Below, one piece after another: positions 36,431-43,219 of a DNA stretch of 43,219 bases; position 1 is the first letter of the stretch, and each line of letters starts with the position of its first letter. The stretch is from assembly GCA_027622375.1 (NCBI GenBank), contig JAQCAB010000014.1, positions 1 to 43,219 of the forward strand. The letters run 5' to 3'. A program made the translations under genes and the position numbers. Source of the DNA: Bacteroidota bacterium. GTDB taxonomy: Bacteria; Bacteroidota; Ignavibacteria; UBA10030; UBA8401. A model generated the notes under the pieces. It saw nothing but the letters and a program-made list of their open reading frames with translations. It did no database searches and was not told the DNA's origin.

Positions 36431-37501
36431 TTAAATAAGGGATTTATATAAATTTTCAGTTTTATCAATCATAATTTTTAAATTATGATATTTTTGAATG
36501 GTTTTATATAAATTATTCCCAAATTTTATTCTTGATTTATCTTCTAAAATAACAGCTTTAATTGAATTCGAAAGTTTGTTTGAATTATTTGGTGAAATCA
36601 ATAATCCATTAAATTTATCAACTATAACATCTTTTATTCCATCAACATTACTTGCGATTACACATTTTTTTAATAAACCTGATTCAAGTAAAACAAGTGG
36701 CAATCCCTCATGCCCTAAACTGGGAATTAAAATTAAATCACACATTTTATAAATATTTTCAATTTCAACTACATTTTTAAAAATTGAAATAGATATTTTA
36801 TTTATTTTTTTTGGAATTACATTTTCAAGTGGTCCAGAACCAGCAAAAATAAAATTAATTTTTCTGTTTGATTTTAATTTCTTTAAAGAATCAATTATAA
36901 CATGAATGCCTTTAATTTTGTTTATTCTCCCAATAAAACCAATTGTAAAAATGTCATCCCTCAATTTAAAAGAGGGGGCTTTGTGATTTTTTAATTTTAC
37001 ATTTGTATAAATCCTTTCAAACGAAGTCGCAAAGTTTATTCTAAAAATATTAGGGTTATTAATAATTATAGATTTTGATAAAATATATTTGTTAACCTCT
37101 GAAGTACCTGCAATAATATTTTTGCCTACTAAATGTGGTAAATATCCTGTTGCAGGGATAATCCCATGAACTGTAAAAACAAATTTATTTTTTTTAGTAA
37201 TTAACTTTGCTTGTTGCGCGCAATAAAAATGATGTGCATGAACGATATCAGGTTTAAAATTATATTTGATTTTAGCTATAAAATAAATCCCTTTTAAAAA
37301 TTTCCAAAACGAACGTTTTGCATGCAGTAAATTTTCGCATTCAATTATTTGAACGTCAAAATTCAATTCTGGCGCATCATTTAATCCAGTTAAAATTAAA
37401 ACTTCGTCTCCTCGTTTTATTAAATGTTTAGAAAGGAGTAAAAGATGTTTTGCTGCACCATTACAAATATTTATACTTTCAGCTAAAAAAAGTATTCTCA
37501 T
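36431..37501 (-). CDS. GT4 glycosyltransferase
   Basis: The 356-residue protein has both GT-B halves: MRILFLAESINICNGAAKHLLLL at the start, PDIVHAHHFYCAQQAKLI as acceptor side, then FTIGFIGRINKIKGIHVIID, NFIFAGSGPLENVI, and the GT4 signature LILIPSLGHEGLPLVLLESG (two Glu of the EX7E motif). It transfers a sugar from a nucleotide donor to a growing glycan at the inner face of the membrane. It begins one base before the preceding transferase gene's stop and its end is directly followed by the gene whose start is unclear. Confidence 0.9.
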   Translation of the reverse strand: MRILFLAESINICNGAAKHLLLLSKHLIKRGDEVLILTGLNDAPELNFDVQIIECENLLHAKRSFWKFLKGIYFIAKIKYNFKPDIVHAHHFYCAQQAKLITKKNKFVFTVHGIIPATGYLPHLVGKNIIAGTSEVNKYILSKSIIINNPNIFRINFATSFERIYTNVKLKNHKAPSFKLRDDIFTIGFIGRINKIKGIHVIIDSLKKLKSNRKINFIFAGSGPLENVIPKKINKISISIFKNVVEIENIYKMCDLILIPSLGHEGLPLVLLESGLLKKCVIASNVDGIKDVIVDKFNGLLISPNNSNKLSNSIKAVILEDKSRIKFGNNLYKTIQKYHNLKIMIDKTENLYKSLI

Positions 37502-38542
37502 TTATGTTTTATATGTTTCAATTAATCTATTTGCTACAAAATCCCAATCAGGCAATTTTAAATTTGAACTATTTTTAGATTCAGAATTAAGTAGGGTTTC
37601 AATTAAATCTGTAAGTTTTAAAACATCTCCATACTCAACTTTGTATAAGTTTGGATCTTTAACAAATTCAGTTATTCCGCAATTATCTGAAATAATTACT
37701 TTTAAATTTAATAGAAGTGCTTCTTGAGCGACCATTGAATAAGAATCAGTAATTGATGGAGCAACCAAAATACTTGCATTTGAAAGTAATTTTAAAAATT
37801 TAGTTCTTTCCATTTCAGAAAAATATCTAACTTTGATATTTTTATTATTGAAACTAATTTTAGATAGTTGATCGCTCATTAAAAATAAATTAATCTTTGT
37901 TTTACTTATTTCAAGTGCTGATTTTAAAAACTGAAATCCTTTTTCAATGCGAGAAATGTTTGAAGCAAAAATAATGTTGTAATTTTTATTTTTCTTTTTA
38001 AGAGGATGTAAATATTCAATTCCATTTGGAATTATTTCAACTTTTGATTTATCAATTTTATAATAATGAGTTGAAATATTATAAATCTTATTCGAAACAA
38101 AATGTAACTTATCAGCAAAATTAATATAAAACCATTCGCAAAATTTATCTTTTAAAAATAAAAAACTTGGAATATTATCTCGATAATTTAAATGCTCATG
38201 TAATACACATCCATGGACTGTAAAAATTAATTTGCATCTAAAAAATATTTTATAAAAAACAGCAGCTAACCAAACTCTTTCAAAAGTTAAAATGTGAATA
38301 ACTTTTGGCTTTATCGAAATTAGTTTTATTAATAAAGTAAAAATACCAACATAGTTTGAACCAGAAATATTTTTATTTCCAAATAATTTTTGAAAAAATG
38401 AAAACTCTTTTCCATCATTAAAGTATTGAAATGAATGAACTGAGTTATTACTATTTTTTAGCTTTTGTAAAACATTAAATGCAACAATAGATGGTCCTGT
38501 TTGTTGCTGATCAGGAAGTGTTGATAAAATTACAATTCTCAT
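37502..38542 (-). CDS. GT4 glycosyltransferase, first gene of the cluster
   Basis: The 346-residue GT-B protein starts MRIVILSTLPDQQQTGPSIV, has IFTVHGCVLHEHLNY and KVEIIPNGIEYLHPLKK, and the donor site ILVAPSITDSYSMVAQEALLLNLKV, where Ser-Met-Val replaces the usual Gly-hydrophobic pattern but the second Glu is kept. It is the first gene of the minus-strand polysaccharide operon, whose promoter should lie in the 106 bases shared with the divergent tRNA-Met gene. Confidence 0.88.
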   Translation of the reverse strand: MRIVILSTLPDQQQTGPSIVAFNVLQKLKNSNNSVHSFQYFNDGKEFSFFQKLFGNKNISGSNYVGIFTLLIKLISIKPKVIHILTFERVWLAAVFYKIFFRCKLIFTVHGCVLHEHLNYRDNIPSFLFLKDKFCEWFYINFADKLHFVSNKIYNISTHYYKIDKSKVEIIPNGIEYLHPLKKKNKNYNIIFASNISRIEKGFQFLKSALEISKTKINLFLMSDQLSKISFNNKNIKVRYFSEMERTKFLKLLSNASILVAPSITDSYSMVAQEALLLNLKVIISDNCGITEFVKDPNLYKVEYGDVLKLTDLIETLLNSESKNSSNLKLPDWDFVANRLIETYKT

Positions 38543-38604
38543 TTAAAAAAAAGATAATCAAAAATAAATAAGAATTATAAGGTAAGTCAAACCCAAATAA
38601 TTAA

Positions 38605-38638
38605 TTGTAAAAGATTTCTAAACTTTTAATTATATTTG
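38605..38638 (+). promoter_or_regulatory. Bacteroidota-type promoter of tRNA-Met
   Basis: TATATTTG at 38631-38638 fits the Bacteroidota -7 consensus TAnnTTTG exactly, and a TTG at 38605-38607 could serve as the upstream element. The box ends ten bases before the mature tRNA 5' end, giving a very short leader. Confidence 0.55.
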
Positions 38639-38648
38639 CATCTCAAAT

Positions 38649-38722
38649 GGCGGGGTAGCTCAGCTGGTTAGAGCGTCGGAATCATAATCCGCAGGTCGGC
38701 GGTTCAAATCCGCCTCCCGCTA
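38649..38722 (+). tRNA. tRNA-Met (CAU)
   Basis: The 74-base cloverleaf is complete: acceptor GGCGGGG with TCCCGCT, D arm GCTC..GAGC, anticodon loop ATCATAA with CAT, five-base variable loop AGGTC, and T arm GGCGG-TTCAAAT-CCGCC. The discriminator is A and no CCA is encoded. The elongator Met identity is likely, but an Ile-CAU reading (modified by TilS) cannot be fully excluded. The 3' part is duplicated at 40166, marking it as a likely integration target. Confidence 0.95.
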
Positions 38723-38757
38723 CTTTCATAACCCCTTGTAATTTAACTCGTTTAAAG
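38703..38757. repeat. Direct repeat, copy 1 (tRNA-Met 3' end and flank)
   Basis: Bases 38703-38757 match 40166-40220 at 52 of 55 positions; the mismatches are at 38735, 38751 and 38755. The repeat begins in the T-loop (TTCAAATCC) and runs about 35 bases beyond the tRNA. It is placed as the left attachment-like end of a ~1.46-kb segment. Confidence 0.9.
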
Positions 38758-38938
38758 TGGGTCAATCATTCGTTCACTTTGGGAACTCGCCAAAGAAAGA
38801 GAACAGCAAGCCGAACTCGGACAAAAGGAAACAAATGAAAACAATAATTTGCCTTATGTTTCAAGGAGAGAGTTTAGCAGACCGCAGAAAGCAGTTGTTA
38901 CTGGAAAGTTAGAAAATGTAATGTTACAATTAAAATGA
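38756..38938 (+). pseudogene. C-terminal remnant of an unrecognised gene
   Basis: Right after the repeat, a 60-codon frame opens behind a TAA and ends at TGA 38936-38938. It reads IIRSLWELAKEREQQAELG, then a Thr/Asn-rich linker and LPYVSRREFSRPQKAVVTG, ending LENVMLQLK. No start codon exists before the last few codons. It looks like a helical, charged C-terminal fragment of a longer protein cut by the insertion boundary. The composition is richer in GC than the neighbours. Family unknown. Confidence 0.4.
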
Positions 38939-38950
38939 TATAAAATTAAG

Positions 38951-39035
38951 ATGAAAAAACTAATATTTTCAAATCTCTTATGTTTTAAGCCTATTTAGTG
39001 TTAATTATGTATTTACATTATTTGACTACTATTAA
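38951..39035 (+). pseudogene. Frameshifted signal-peptide remnant
   Basis: ATG 38951 gives MKKLIFSNLLCF before a stop at 38996. Skipping one T in the run at 38983-38986 joins it to LSLFSVNYVFTLF, forming a normal signal-like peptide that ends at TAA 39033-39035. This suggests a decayed start of an exported protein. The evidence is modest. Confidence 0.3.
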
Positions 39036-39101
39036 TAATTGAAGTAAATTATAGATAAAAATTATTAGTAACCTGTAAATACTGTTTTAAAATATAACAC
39101 T

Positions 39102-39107
39102 AGGAGG
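39102..39107 (+). promoter_or_regulatory. Ribosome-binding site that sets a TTG start
   Basis: AGGAGG lies five bases before TTG 39113, a strong Shine-Dalgarno in a genome where these are rare. An overlapping ATG at 39108 is in another frame and closes soon, so the TTG is the likely start. Confidence 0.6.
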
Positions 39108-39112
39108 ATGTT

Positions 39113-39805
39113 TTGTGGTTTAAGCTTCAAATAAAGTTTATAGCTTTTCTTCTTTGTATACTCTTTATACCACTCAATTTATTAGCTCAATCAAATGTTG
39201 TAAAAGATGTAGATTTTGTAGTTGAAAATTCTATGTTGAATATTACTTATAAACTTACACCTGAAACACCCAGCTCTCAATATTTAGTTACAACTCAAAT
39301 ATCCTTAGATAATGGTATCAATTATTTTAAGCCTAAAAATTTATTTGGTGATGTTGGAAAAGTTTCCACTTTTGGAATTAAAAATATTTATTGGGATGTA
39401 TTTAAAGATATCGAAGAGATTGATAATAAATTTTGTAATTGGTTAAGTAAAAAAACAGGAAGAGTAATAAGATTACCTGAAGAAGATGAATGGGAATTTG
39501 CAGCAAGAGGTGGAAAGAAAAGTAAAAGATATTATTATAGTGGAAGCGATGAACTTGATGAAGTAGGATGGTATAATGGTAACTCTGGAGGTAAAACTCA
39601 CGAGGTAAGAAAGAAAAAACCAAATGAACTTGGAATTTATGATATGAGTGGAAATGTATGGGAGTGGGCAGGAACAAAGGGATATATTCGTGGCGGTTCT
39701 TGGGGCAACGATAGTAATAGTTGTTCAGTTTCTCGCGGATCAATAGCTATCCCGAGGGCCCGTAGCAACTATATCGGTTTTCGTGTTCTGCAGAATTCCA
39801 GGTAA
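39113..39805 (+). CDS. Secreted formylglycine-enzyme/lectin-fold protein, middle part missing
   Basis: The 230-residue product has a signal peptide (FIAFLLCILFIPLNLLAQ), an N-terminal beta domain seen in exported FGE-family proteins (about residues 28-95), and then jumps straight into the second half of a FGE-sulfatase domain: KFCNWLSKKTGRVIRLPEEDEWEFAARGG (given here in parts: NWLSKKTGRV, RLPEEDEWEFAARGG), DMSGNVWEW and RGGSWGNDSNSCS. The usual first half of the domain, with a GGxFxMG start and a YEVT-type motif, is absent between about residues 100 and 107, so an in-frame deletion is inferred. The C-terminus (RGGSW, S-R repeats, NYIGFRVLQ) resembles target proteins of diversity-generating retroelements. 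Probably a non-enzymatic, ligand-binding or decayed protein; stop at 39803-39805. Confidence 0.75.
   Translation: MWFKLQIKFIAFLLCILFIPLNLLAQSNVVKDVDFVVENSMLNITYKLTPETPSSQYLVTTQISLDNGINYFKPKNLFGDVGKVSTFGIKNIYWDVFKDIEEIDNKFCNWLSKKTGRVIRLPEEDEWEFAARGGKKSKRYYYSGSDELDEVGWYNGNSGGKTHEVRKKKPNELGIYDMSGNVWEWAGTKGYIRGGSWGNDSNSCSVSRGSIAIPRARSNYIGFRVLQNSR
39689..39789 (+). other. Variable-region-like 3' end of the FGE-type gene
   Basis: These bases encode RGGSWGNDSNSCSVSR, then GSIAIPRARSNYIGFRVLQ. Spacing RGGSW...C.VS.R...P..R.....GFRV matches variable regions of retroelement-diversified lectin-fold proteins, in which Asn-type AAY codons of a template are scattered into GCC, AGC, ATC and GAT. Such codons occur here (AAC, GAT, AGT, AAT, ATC, GCC, AGC). 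No template repeat or reverse transcriptase lies in the window, so this is inferred from resemblance only. Confidence 0.45.
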
Positions 39806-39885
39806 CAGACTTCGATTAACTTAGTGTATCACTTTGCACATTTACTCTTTTACTCTTTGCAAATTTTTTTTAACATCACTCGTTT

Positions 39886-39908
39886 ATCCTCGACAAGCTC
39901 AAGGTGAG
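39886..39908. repeat. GAGCTTGTCGA-type intergenic palindrome
   Basis: The stretch tcctcgacaagctcaaggt, on the minus strand CCTTGAGCTTGTCGAGG, has the GAGCTTGTCGA core that recurs between genes in many bacteria. A single degenerate unit is seen. It may be part of the mobile segment. Confidence 0.4.
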
Positions 39909-39977
39909 AATAAAAAAGAACTTTCAAACAAAGAAAGATGATGTTTGTTAAGTAAGATTTAAAAATAGATATATACT

Positions 39978-40008
39978 AAAAGGTCGGGAAAATATTCCGA
40001 CCTTTTTT
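39978..40008. terminator. Rho-independent terminator, bidirectional
   Basis: AAAAGGTCGG (39978-39987) and CCGACCTTTTTT (39997-40008) form a six-base GC-rich stem extended by A-T pairs, with a 9-base loop and a T-run on the plus strand and an A-run that serves as T-run on the minus strand. It lies 173 bases after the FGE-like gene and before the tRNA-Ser part. Confidence 0.8.
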
Positions 40009-40094
40009 ATTTCAACTAAATTTAGAGAACACAATTCGAGAACAATTATACCATTTTCATTTAACATCATATTTTTATATTTTAAGAAAACTTC

Positions 40095-40185
40095 GGAGAG
40101 ATGGGTGAGTGGTTGAAACCAGCGGTTTGCTAAACCGCCGTACAACCTTAAAGTTATGCCGAAGTTTCAAATCCGCCTCCCGCTA
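40095..40185 (+). pseudogene. Chimeric tRNA: tRNA-Ser(GCU) 5' part joined to tRNA-Met 3' part
   Basis: From 40095 the acceptor 5' strand GGAGAGA, D arm GGT..ACC, anticodon arm GCGGT-TTGCTAA-ACCGC (GCT, Ser) and a long variable arm are those of tRNA-Ser. The 5' T-stem (GAAGT) and T-loop TTCAAAT follow, but the 3' half then is CCGCC and TCCCGCTA, identical to tRNA-Met. So neither the T stem (GAAGT against CCGCC) nor the acceptor stem (GGAGAGA against TCCCGCT) can pair. The molecule cannot fold as a working tRNA. The join is in the shared T-loop sequence, where many integrases cut. Confidence 0.85.
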
Positions 40186-40220
40186 CTTTCATAACCCTTT
40201 GTAATTTAACTCGCTTACAG
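40166..40220. repeat. Direct repeat, copy 2 (tRNA-Met 3' end and flank)
   Basis: This copy matches 38703-38757 at 52 of 55 bases, 1463 bases downstream. The three differences rule out a trivial copy of the same reads by the assembler. It marks the right end of the island. Confidence 0.9.
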
Positions 40221-40485
40221 ATATTTCTTGTTTTTAAGAAAGTTACTAAAATCTCAAGTGGTCATATAAGTGGGGACATATTATAGAGGAGATTTTGACT
40301 TTTAACAGCTAAATCCTCCCAATTGTAATACTATATATAGAATAACTAAGAATCTGATAAATTATAGCCTTCCAACTAACCAGAAATAAACAAGAATAAA
40401 CAATTTATTTTATATTACTTGTAGTAATGTAGCTTTTTAAGTTAAATAATCGAAATAAAACAAAAATTTTAAAGGATTAATAAAC
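40221..40485. other. Intergenic region without a gene
   Basis: Together with the preceding repeat this leaves ~300 bases without coding sign. A hairpin TTTCTT (40224-40229) with AAGAAA (40236-40241) lies at its start, and an aagtggggacatat stretch near 40269 recalls flanks of transposase genes, without further support. An aaagga ribosome-binding site just before 40486 belongs to the next gene. Confidence 0.4.
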
Positions 40486-42048
40486 ATGAAAAAATATTTT
40501 TCATTTATTTTAGCTTTATTTATTTCAACACAAATTATTTATGCTCAAATATCCTCTCCAAAAATTGATTCATTGGTGGCAGATGCCTTGGTAAAATTTA
40601 AAGTGGCAGGAGTTTCTGTTGCTATTGTAAAAGATGGGAAAGTGATTCATTCTAAAGGTTATGGGCTGGCGGATATCAATACCAAAAAAACAGTTAATGA
40701 AAATACTAATTTTCAGATAGCCTCCAATTCAAAAGCCTTTACAACAACGGCACTTGCCATTTTGGAAGAAGAGGGAAAACTAAAGTGGACAGATAAAGTG
40801 AAGGACCATATTCCTGAATTCAAAATGTATAACGATTATGTAACCGAGAATTTTAATATCCAAGATTTATTAACGCATCGCAGTGGTCTTGGATTAGGAG
40901 TTGGTGATTTAATGTTTTTCCCTGATGGTTCAGATTTTACTTTAAAAGATGTTGTGACTAGTTTTCAATATTTTAAACCTGTTTCGGCCTTCAGAACAAA
41001 GTATGATTATGATAACTTATTATATATTGTTGCAGGTGAAGTAATTGCTAGAGCTAGCGGTATGAGTTATGAATTTTTTGTGCAAAAGCGAATTATTGAG
41101 CCCTTACAAATGAATAATACGTTTGTAGGCAGTTTACTGAAAGTTAAAAGCAACCTGTCTATACCACATTCATCTGAATCTGGAACTATAAAAACTATTG
41201 ACAGTTACGATATAGGAATGGGTAGTGCTGCTGGCGGAATATTCTCTAATGTAGCAGATATGTCAAAATGGATGATAGTGCGTTTGAATAAAGGAAAGTA
41301 TGGAAATGATTTGAAGACACAATTATTTTCTTTAAAAAATCACAATGAAATGTGGAAGATACATACGGTTTTAGAGACGGATCCAGATCCAAGATATAAT
41401 TCTCATTTTAAGGGATATGGTTTAGGTTGGGATTTATCAGATGTGAAAGGAAATTTAAAAGTAAGGCACACTGGTGGTTTGCCCGGAATGCTTTCTATAG
41501 TAACAATGTATCCCGACTTGAATTTGGGCATCGTTATTTTAACTAATACTGAAAATGGTGGAGCAGGACTTTTTTCATCGGTTACAAATACCATTGCTGA
41601 TAGTTATTTAGGCTTAGATGATTTTGGATGGGTCGAAAAAATTGTTGACAAAATGAATAAGCAAAGAGAGCTTGGAGATGAAGTGACTAAAAGTGTTTGG
41701 GCGAAAGTCGAAGCCTCAAAAAAGACACCTCTAAAAAATTTAGATTACATAGGAATCTATGAAGATAAGTGGTTTGGCAAAGTTGAAGTATTTGAAAAGG
41801 ATAAGCAATTATGGTTCAAATCTTTTCGTTCGCCTAAATTAAATGGCCCTATGGCTTTTTATAATGCTAATACCTTTGCCATAAAATTTGAATATCAAGC
41901 TATGAATTGCGATGCATTTGCTATGTTCTCACTTGACGAGACGGGCAAAGCACAATCCATTAAGATGAAAGGTATATCGCCAAATATTGACTTTAGTTTT
42001 GACTTTCAAGATTTAGATTTAAACAGAATTAGAAAACTTAATAAGTAA
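40486..42048 (+). CDS. Serine hydrolase of the class C beta-lactamase/DD-peptidase family
   Basis: This 520-residue exported protein (signal peptide FSFILALFISTQIIYAQ) has the family's catalytic set: Ser80-x-x-Lys83 in ASNSKAF, the YxN-type Tyr in YDYDNLLYIVAGE (about residue 182), and HTGGLPGM near residue 330 as the third motif. The C-terminal ~120 residues (LDYIGIYEDKWFGKVEVFEK) resemble DUF3471, often fused to these domains. Likely a periplasmic peptidase or esterase rather than a true beta-lactamase. Its codon choice is somewhat less AT-biased than neighbouring genes, and it sits right beside the island, so transfer is possible. Confidence 0.9.
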   Translation: MKKYFSFILALFISTQIIYAQISSPKIDSLVADALVKFKVAGVSVAIVKDGKVIHSKGYGLADINTKKTVNENTNFQIASNSKAFTTTALAILEEEGKLKWTDKVKDHIPEFKMYNDYVTENFNIQDLLTHRSGLGLGVGDLMFFPDGSDFTLKDVVTSFQYFKPVSAFRTKYDYDNLLYIVAGEVIARASGMSYEFFVQKRIIEPLQMNNTFVGSLLKVKSNLSIPHSSESGTIKTIDSYDIGMGSAAGGIFSNVADMSKWMIVRLNKGKYGNDLKTQLFSLKNHNEMWKIHTVLETDPDPRYNSHFKGYGLGWDLSDVKGNLKVRHTGGLPGMLSIVTMYPDLNLGIVILTNTENGGAGLFSSVTNTIADSYLGLDDFGWVEKIVDKMNKQRELGDEVTKSVWAKVEASKKTPLKNLDYIGIYEDKWFGKVEVFEKDKQLWFKSFRSPKLNGPMAFYNANTFAIKFEYQAMNCDAFAMFSLDETGKAQSIKMKGISPNIDFSFDFQDLDLNRIRKLNK

Positions 42049-42155
42049 AATACCCTTTAAAATCTGCTTAAGAATTTATAAAAATAAGAAATGAGTTAAT
42101 TTAAATTGAAAAAAATAATTTTGTTTTTTAAAAAGAATAAAACAATAGATTAATA

Positions 42156-43130
42156 ATGAAAAGTTTAATTTATATTTTAATTTTTTCCGCAAATATATTT
42201 TCGCAAGATATTGATTACTCAAATTTAAAAAATTGGGTTGCGCATCCACAAAAAAAAGATTTCTCCGATTCAATCCCTGAGCCATTTGCAAATGATAAAA
42301 TAGATGGGCGAGTTGATGTTTTTTATATTTATCCAACAATTTATGATGGCAACTTTGATTTTGAAAAAATGAATGCAGATATAAATAATATTGAAATAAA
42401 TGAATCGATCGAAATTCGCCCAATTTTATATCAGGCAACATGTTTTAATATCGCGGGTCCGGTTTATTCGCCAAGATATCGCCAAGCGCATTTATCTATA
42501 TATAACAAGGAAAATAAAGGAATTAAGGATTCAGTTTTAAATTTTGCATATCAGGATGTTAAATCTGCGTTTGAATTTTATTTAAAAAATTGGAATAACG
42601 ATCGACCAATTATAATAGCTGCGCACTCTCAAGGAACTTTTCACGCAGGAAGATTAATAAAAGAATTTTTTGAAGGGAGAGATTTATATAAGAAATTAGT
42701 TGTTGCGTATTTGCCCGGCTTATTTATTCCGCCAGATTTTTTTAATTCCGTCCCACAATGCAAAGACAGTAGTGATGTTAATTGCTTCGTCGGTTGGAGA
42801 ACTATTCAAAAAGATTTTATTCCAGATTTTGCAAAATCGGAAAAAGTAAAGTCACTGGTTACAAATCCACTTACTTGGAAAACTGAAAATTTAAATTATG
42901 GGGATTTTTATAAACATAAGGGTGCGATTCTTTATGACTTTAATAAGTTAAGGCCAAATATAATCGATGCACAAATAAAAGATAATATCTTGTGGATTTC
43001 GAAACCAAAAACTTGGCTGACTTGGTTTTATTTTTCAAAAGATTATCATATTGGAGATATAAATTTATTTTACGCAAACATCAGAGAAAATGTTTCAGTG
43101 CGGATTAAAAAATATTTTAATGAAAATTAA
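42156..43130 (+). CDS. DUF3089 alpha/beta-hydrolase, exported
   Basis: The 324-residue protein begins with a signal peptide (LIYILIFSANIFS) and the DUF3089 start VDVFYIYPTIYDG. The family's YSPRYRQAHL segment is at about residues 104-113, and the nucleophile elbow is AAHSQGTFHAG (Ser158), here AxSxG rather than GxSxG. VVAYLPGLFI and CFVGWRTIQKDF complete the fold; the last ~100 residues would give the catalytic His (YHIGDINLFY). Substrate unknown. It has an aataataatg start without a Shine-Dalgarno, like most genes of the genome. Confidence 0.87.
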   Translation: MKSLIYILIFSANIFSQDIDYSNLKNWVAHPQKKDFSDSIPEPFANDKIDGRVDVFYIYPTIYDGNFDFEKMNADINNIEINESIEIRPILYQATCFNIAGPVYSPRYRQAHLSIYNKENKGIKDSVLNFAYQDVKSAFEFYLKNWNNDRPIIIAAHSQGTFHAGRLIKEFFEGRDLYKKLVVAYLPGLFIPPDFFNSVPQCKDSSDVNCFVGWRTIQKDFIPDFAKSEKVKSLVTNPLTWKTENLNYGDFYKHKGAILYDFNKLRPNIIDAQIKDNILWISKPKTWLTWFYFSKDYHIGDINLFYANIRENVSVRIKKYFNEN

Positions 43131-43142
43131 TTTCTAGTATAA

Positions 43143-43219
43143 TTAATGATACCATTTTACATTTGGTGCATCTTCACCCTCAAAATACCAATCAACAACA
43201 TCATCCCATTTTTTGTGCC
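43143..43219 (-). CDS. 3' end of an unidentified gene (partial)
   Basis: On the minus strand an open frame runs in from the window edge and ends at TAA (43143-43145): HKKWDDVVDWYFEGEDAPNV and KWYH. It faces the DUF3089 gene with a 12-base gap. The fragment is too short to assign. The other two minus-strand frames are interrupted, which supports this one. Confidence 0.55.
   Translation of the reverse strand, partial: HKKWDDVVDWYFEGEDAPNVKWYH

Noticed and set aside
39108-39140. ATG 39108 as start of the FGE-like gene
   Set aside because: It is in a different frame from the FGE-like protein; TTG 39113 has the correct frame and spacing to AGGAGG.
40090-40165. ACTTCGG (40090-40096) with CCGAAGT (40159-40165) as a true acceptor stem
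   Set aside because: The second part is the 5' T-stem region of the tRNA-Ser fragment, and the pairing ignores the GGAGAGA acceptor; it is probably a coincidence.
40260-40300. REP-associated transposase remnant from the aagtggggacatat stretch
   Set aside because: Only a short resemblance; no transposase coding sequence or paired ends were found.
1-43219. CRISPR array, prophage genes or a complete insertion sequence
   Set aside because: No regularly spaced repeats, no phage structural genes and no transposase or integrase were seen on either strand.

Overview
Most of this window (about 1,950 to the end) is AT-rich DNA (roughly 30% G+C by eye) from a member of the Bacteroidota/Chlorobiota group, most likely Ignavibacteria-like. 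The evidence is an LpxC-FabZ fusion gene, a giant C25 peptidase with a type IX secretion C-terminal tail, tRNA genes without encoded CCA, a TAnnTTTG promoter element before tRNA-Met, weak Shine-Dalgarno use, and a BamA/Skp/LpxD/LpxC-FabZ/LpxA envelope operon. The first ~1.9 kb looks different: it is more GC-balanced, has a leaderless TGnTATAAT-type promoter, and holds a transketolase fragment and a PfkB kinase separated by a strongly palindromic non-coding block. It resembles a candidate-phyla (Patescibacteria-like) genome and is probably a foreign or chimeric piece. Its outermost 95 bases are an inverted copy of the 5' part of the PfkB gene, fused in frame to the transketolase fragment.

Layout: (1) 1-1,920, the anomalous block. 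(2) 1,947-4,755, minus strand: a 30-codon ORF, a Rossmann-fold dehydrogenase-like protein and an outer-membrane barrel-like protein. (3) 4,843-7,868, plus strand: a lipoprotein with a cytochrome-like motif and YVTN-type beta-propeller, then thyA-folA. (4) 7,865-9,667, minus: a phosphoethanolamine-transferase-like membrane enzyme. (5) 9,758-18,213, plus: uppS, bamA, two skp/ompH genes, lpxD, lpxC-fabZ, lpxA and a lipoate/octanoate transferase, a coherent undecaprenyl, outer-membrane and lipid A operon. (6) 18,152-20,620, minus: patatin-barrel protein (type Vd-like). (7) 20,735-26,153, plus: small membrane protein, RsmB-like rRNA methyltransferase, DUF58 protein and uvrA. (8) 26,224-38,542, minus: small zinc-ribbon-like protein, NlpC/P60 lipoprotein, Sua5/YrdC protein, giant C25 peptidase, a WecG/TagA transferase and four GT4-type glycosyltransferases for a surface polysaccharide. 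(9) 38,649-40,220: a small island bounded by tRNA-Met and a ~55-bp direct repeat of its 3' end. (10) 40,486-43,219: a serine hydrolase, a DUF3089 hydrolase and the 3' end of a further gene.

The island in (9) is the most unusual part. It holds gene remnants and a secreted formylglycine-generating-enzyme/C-type-lectin-fold protein that has lost its middle but keeps a C-terminus resembling the variable region of diversity-generating retroelements. It ends in a chimeric tRNA: the 5' two thirds of a tRNA-Ser(GCU) joined in the T-loop to the 3' end of tRNA-Met. No integrase or reverse transcriptase is visible in the window, so this is either a remnant, a remotely served target, or a rearrangement or assembly product.
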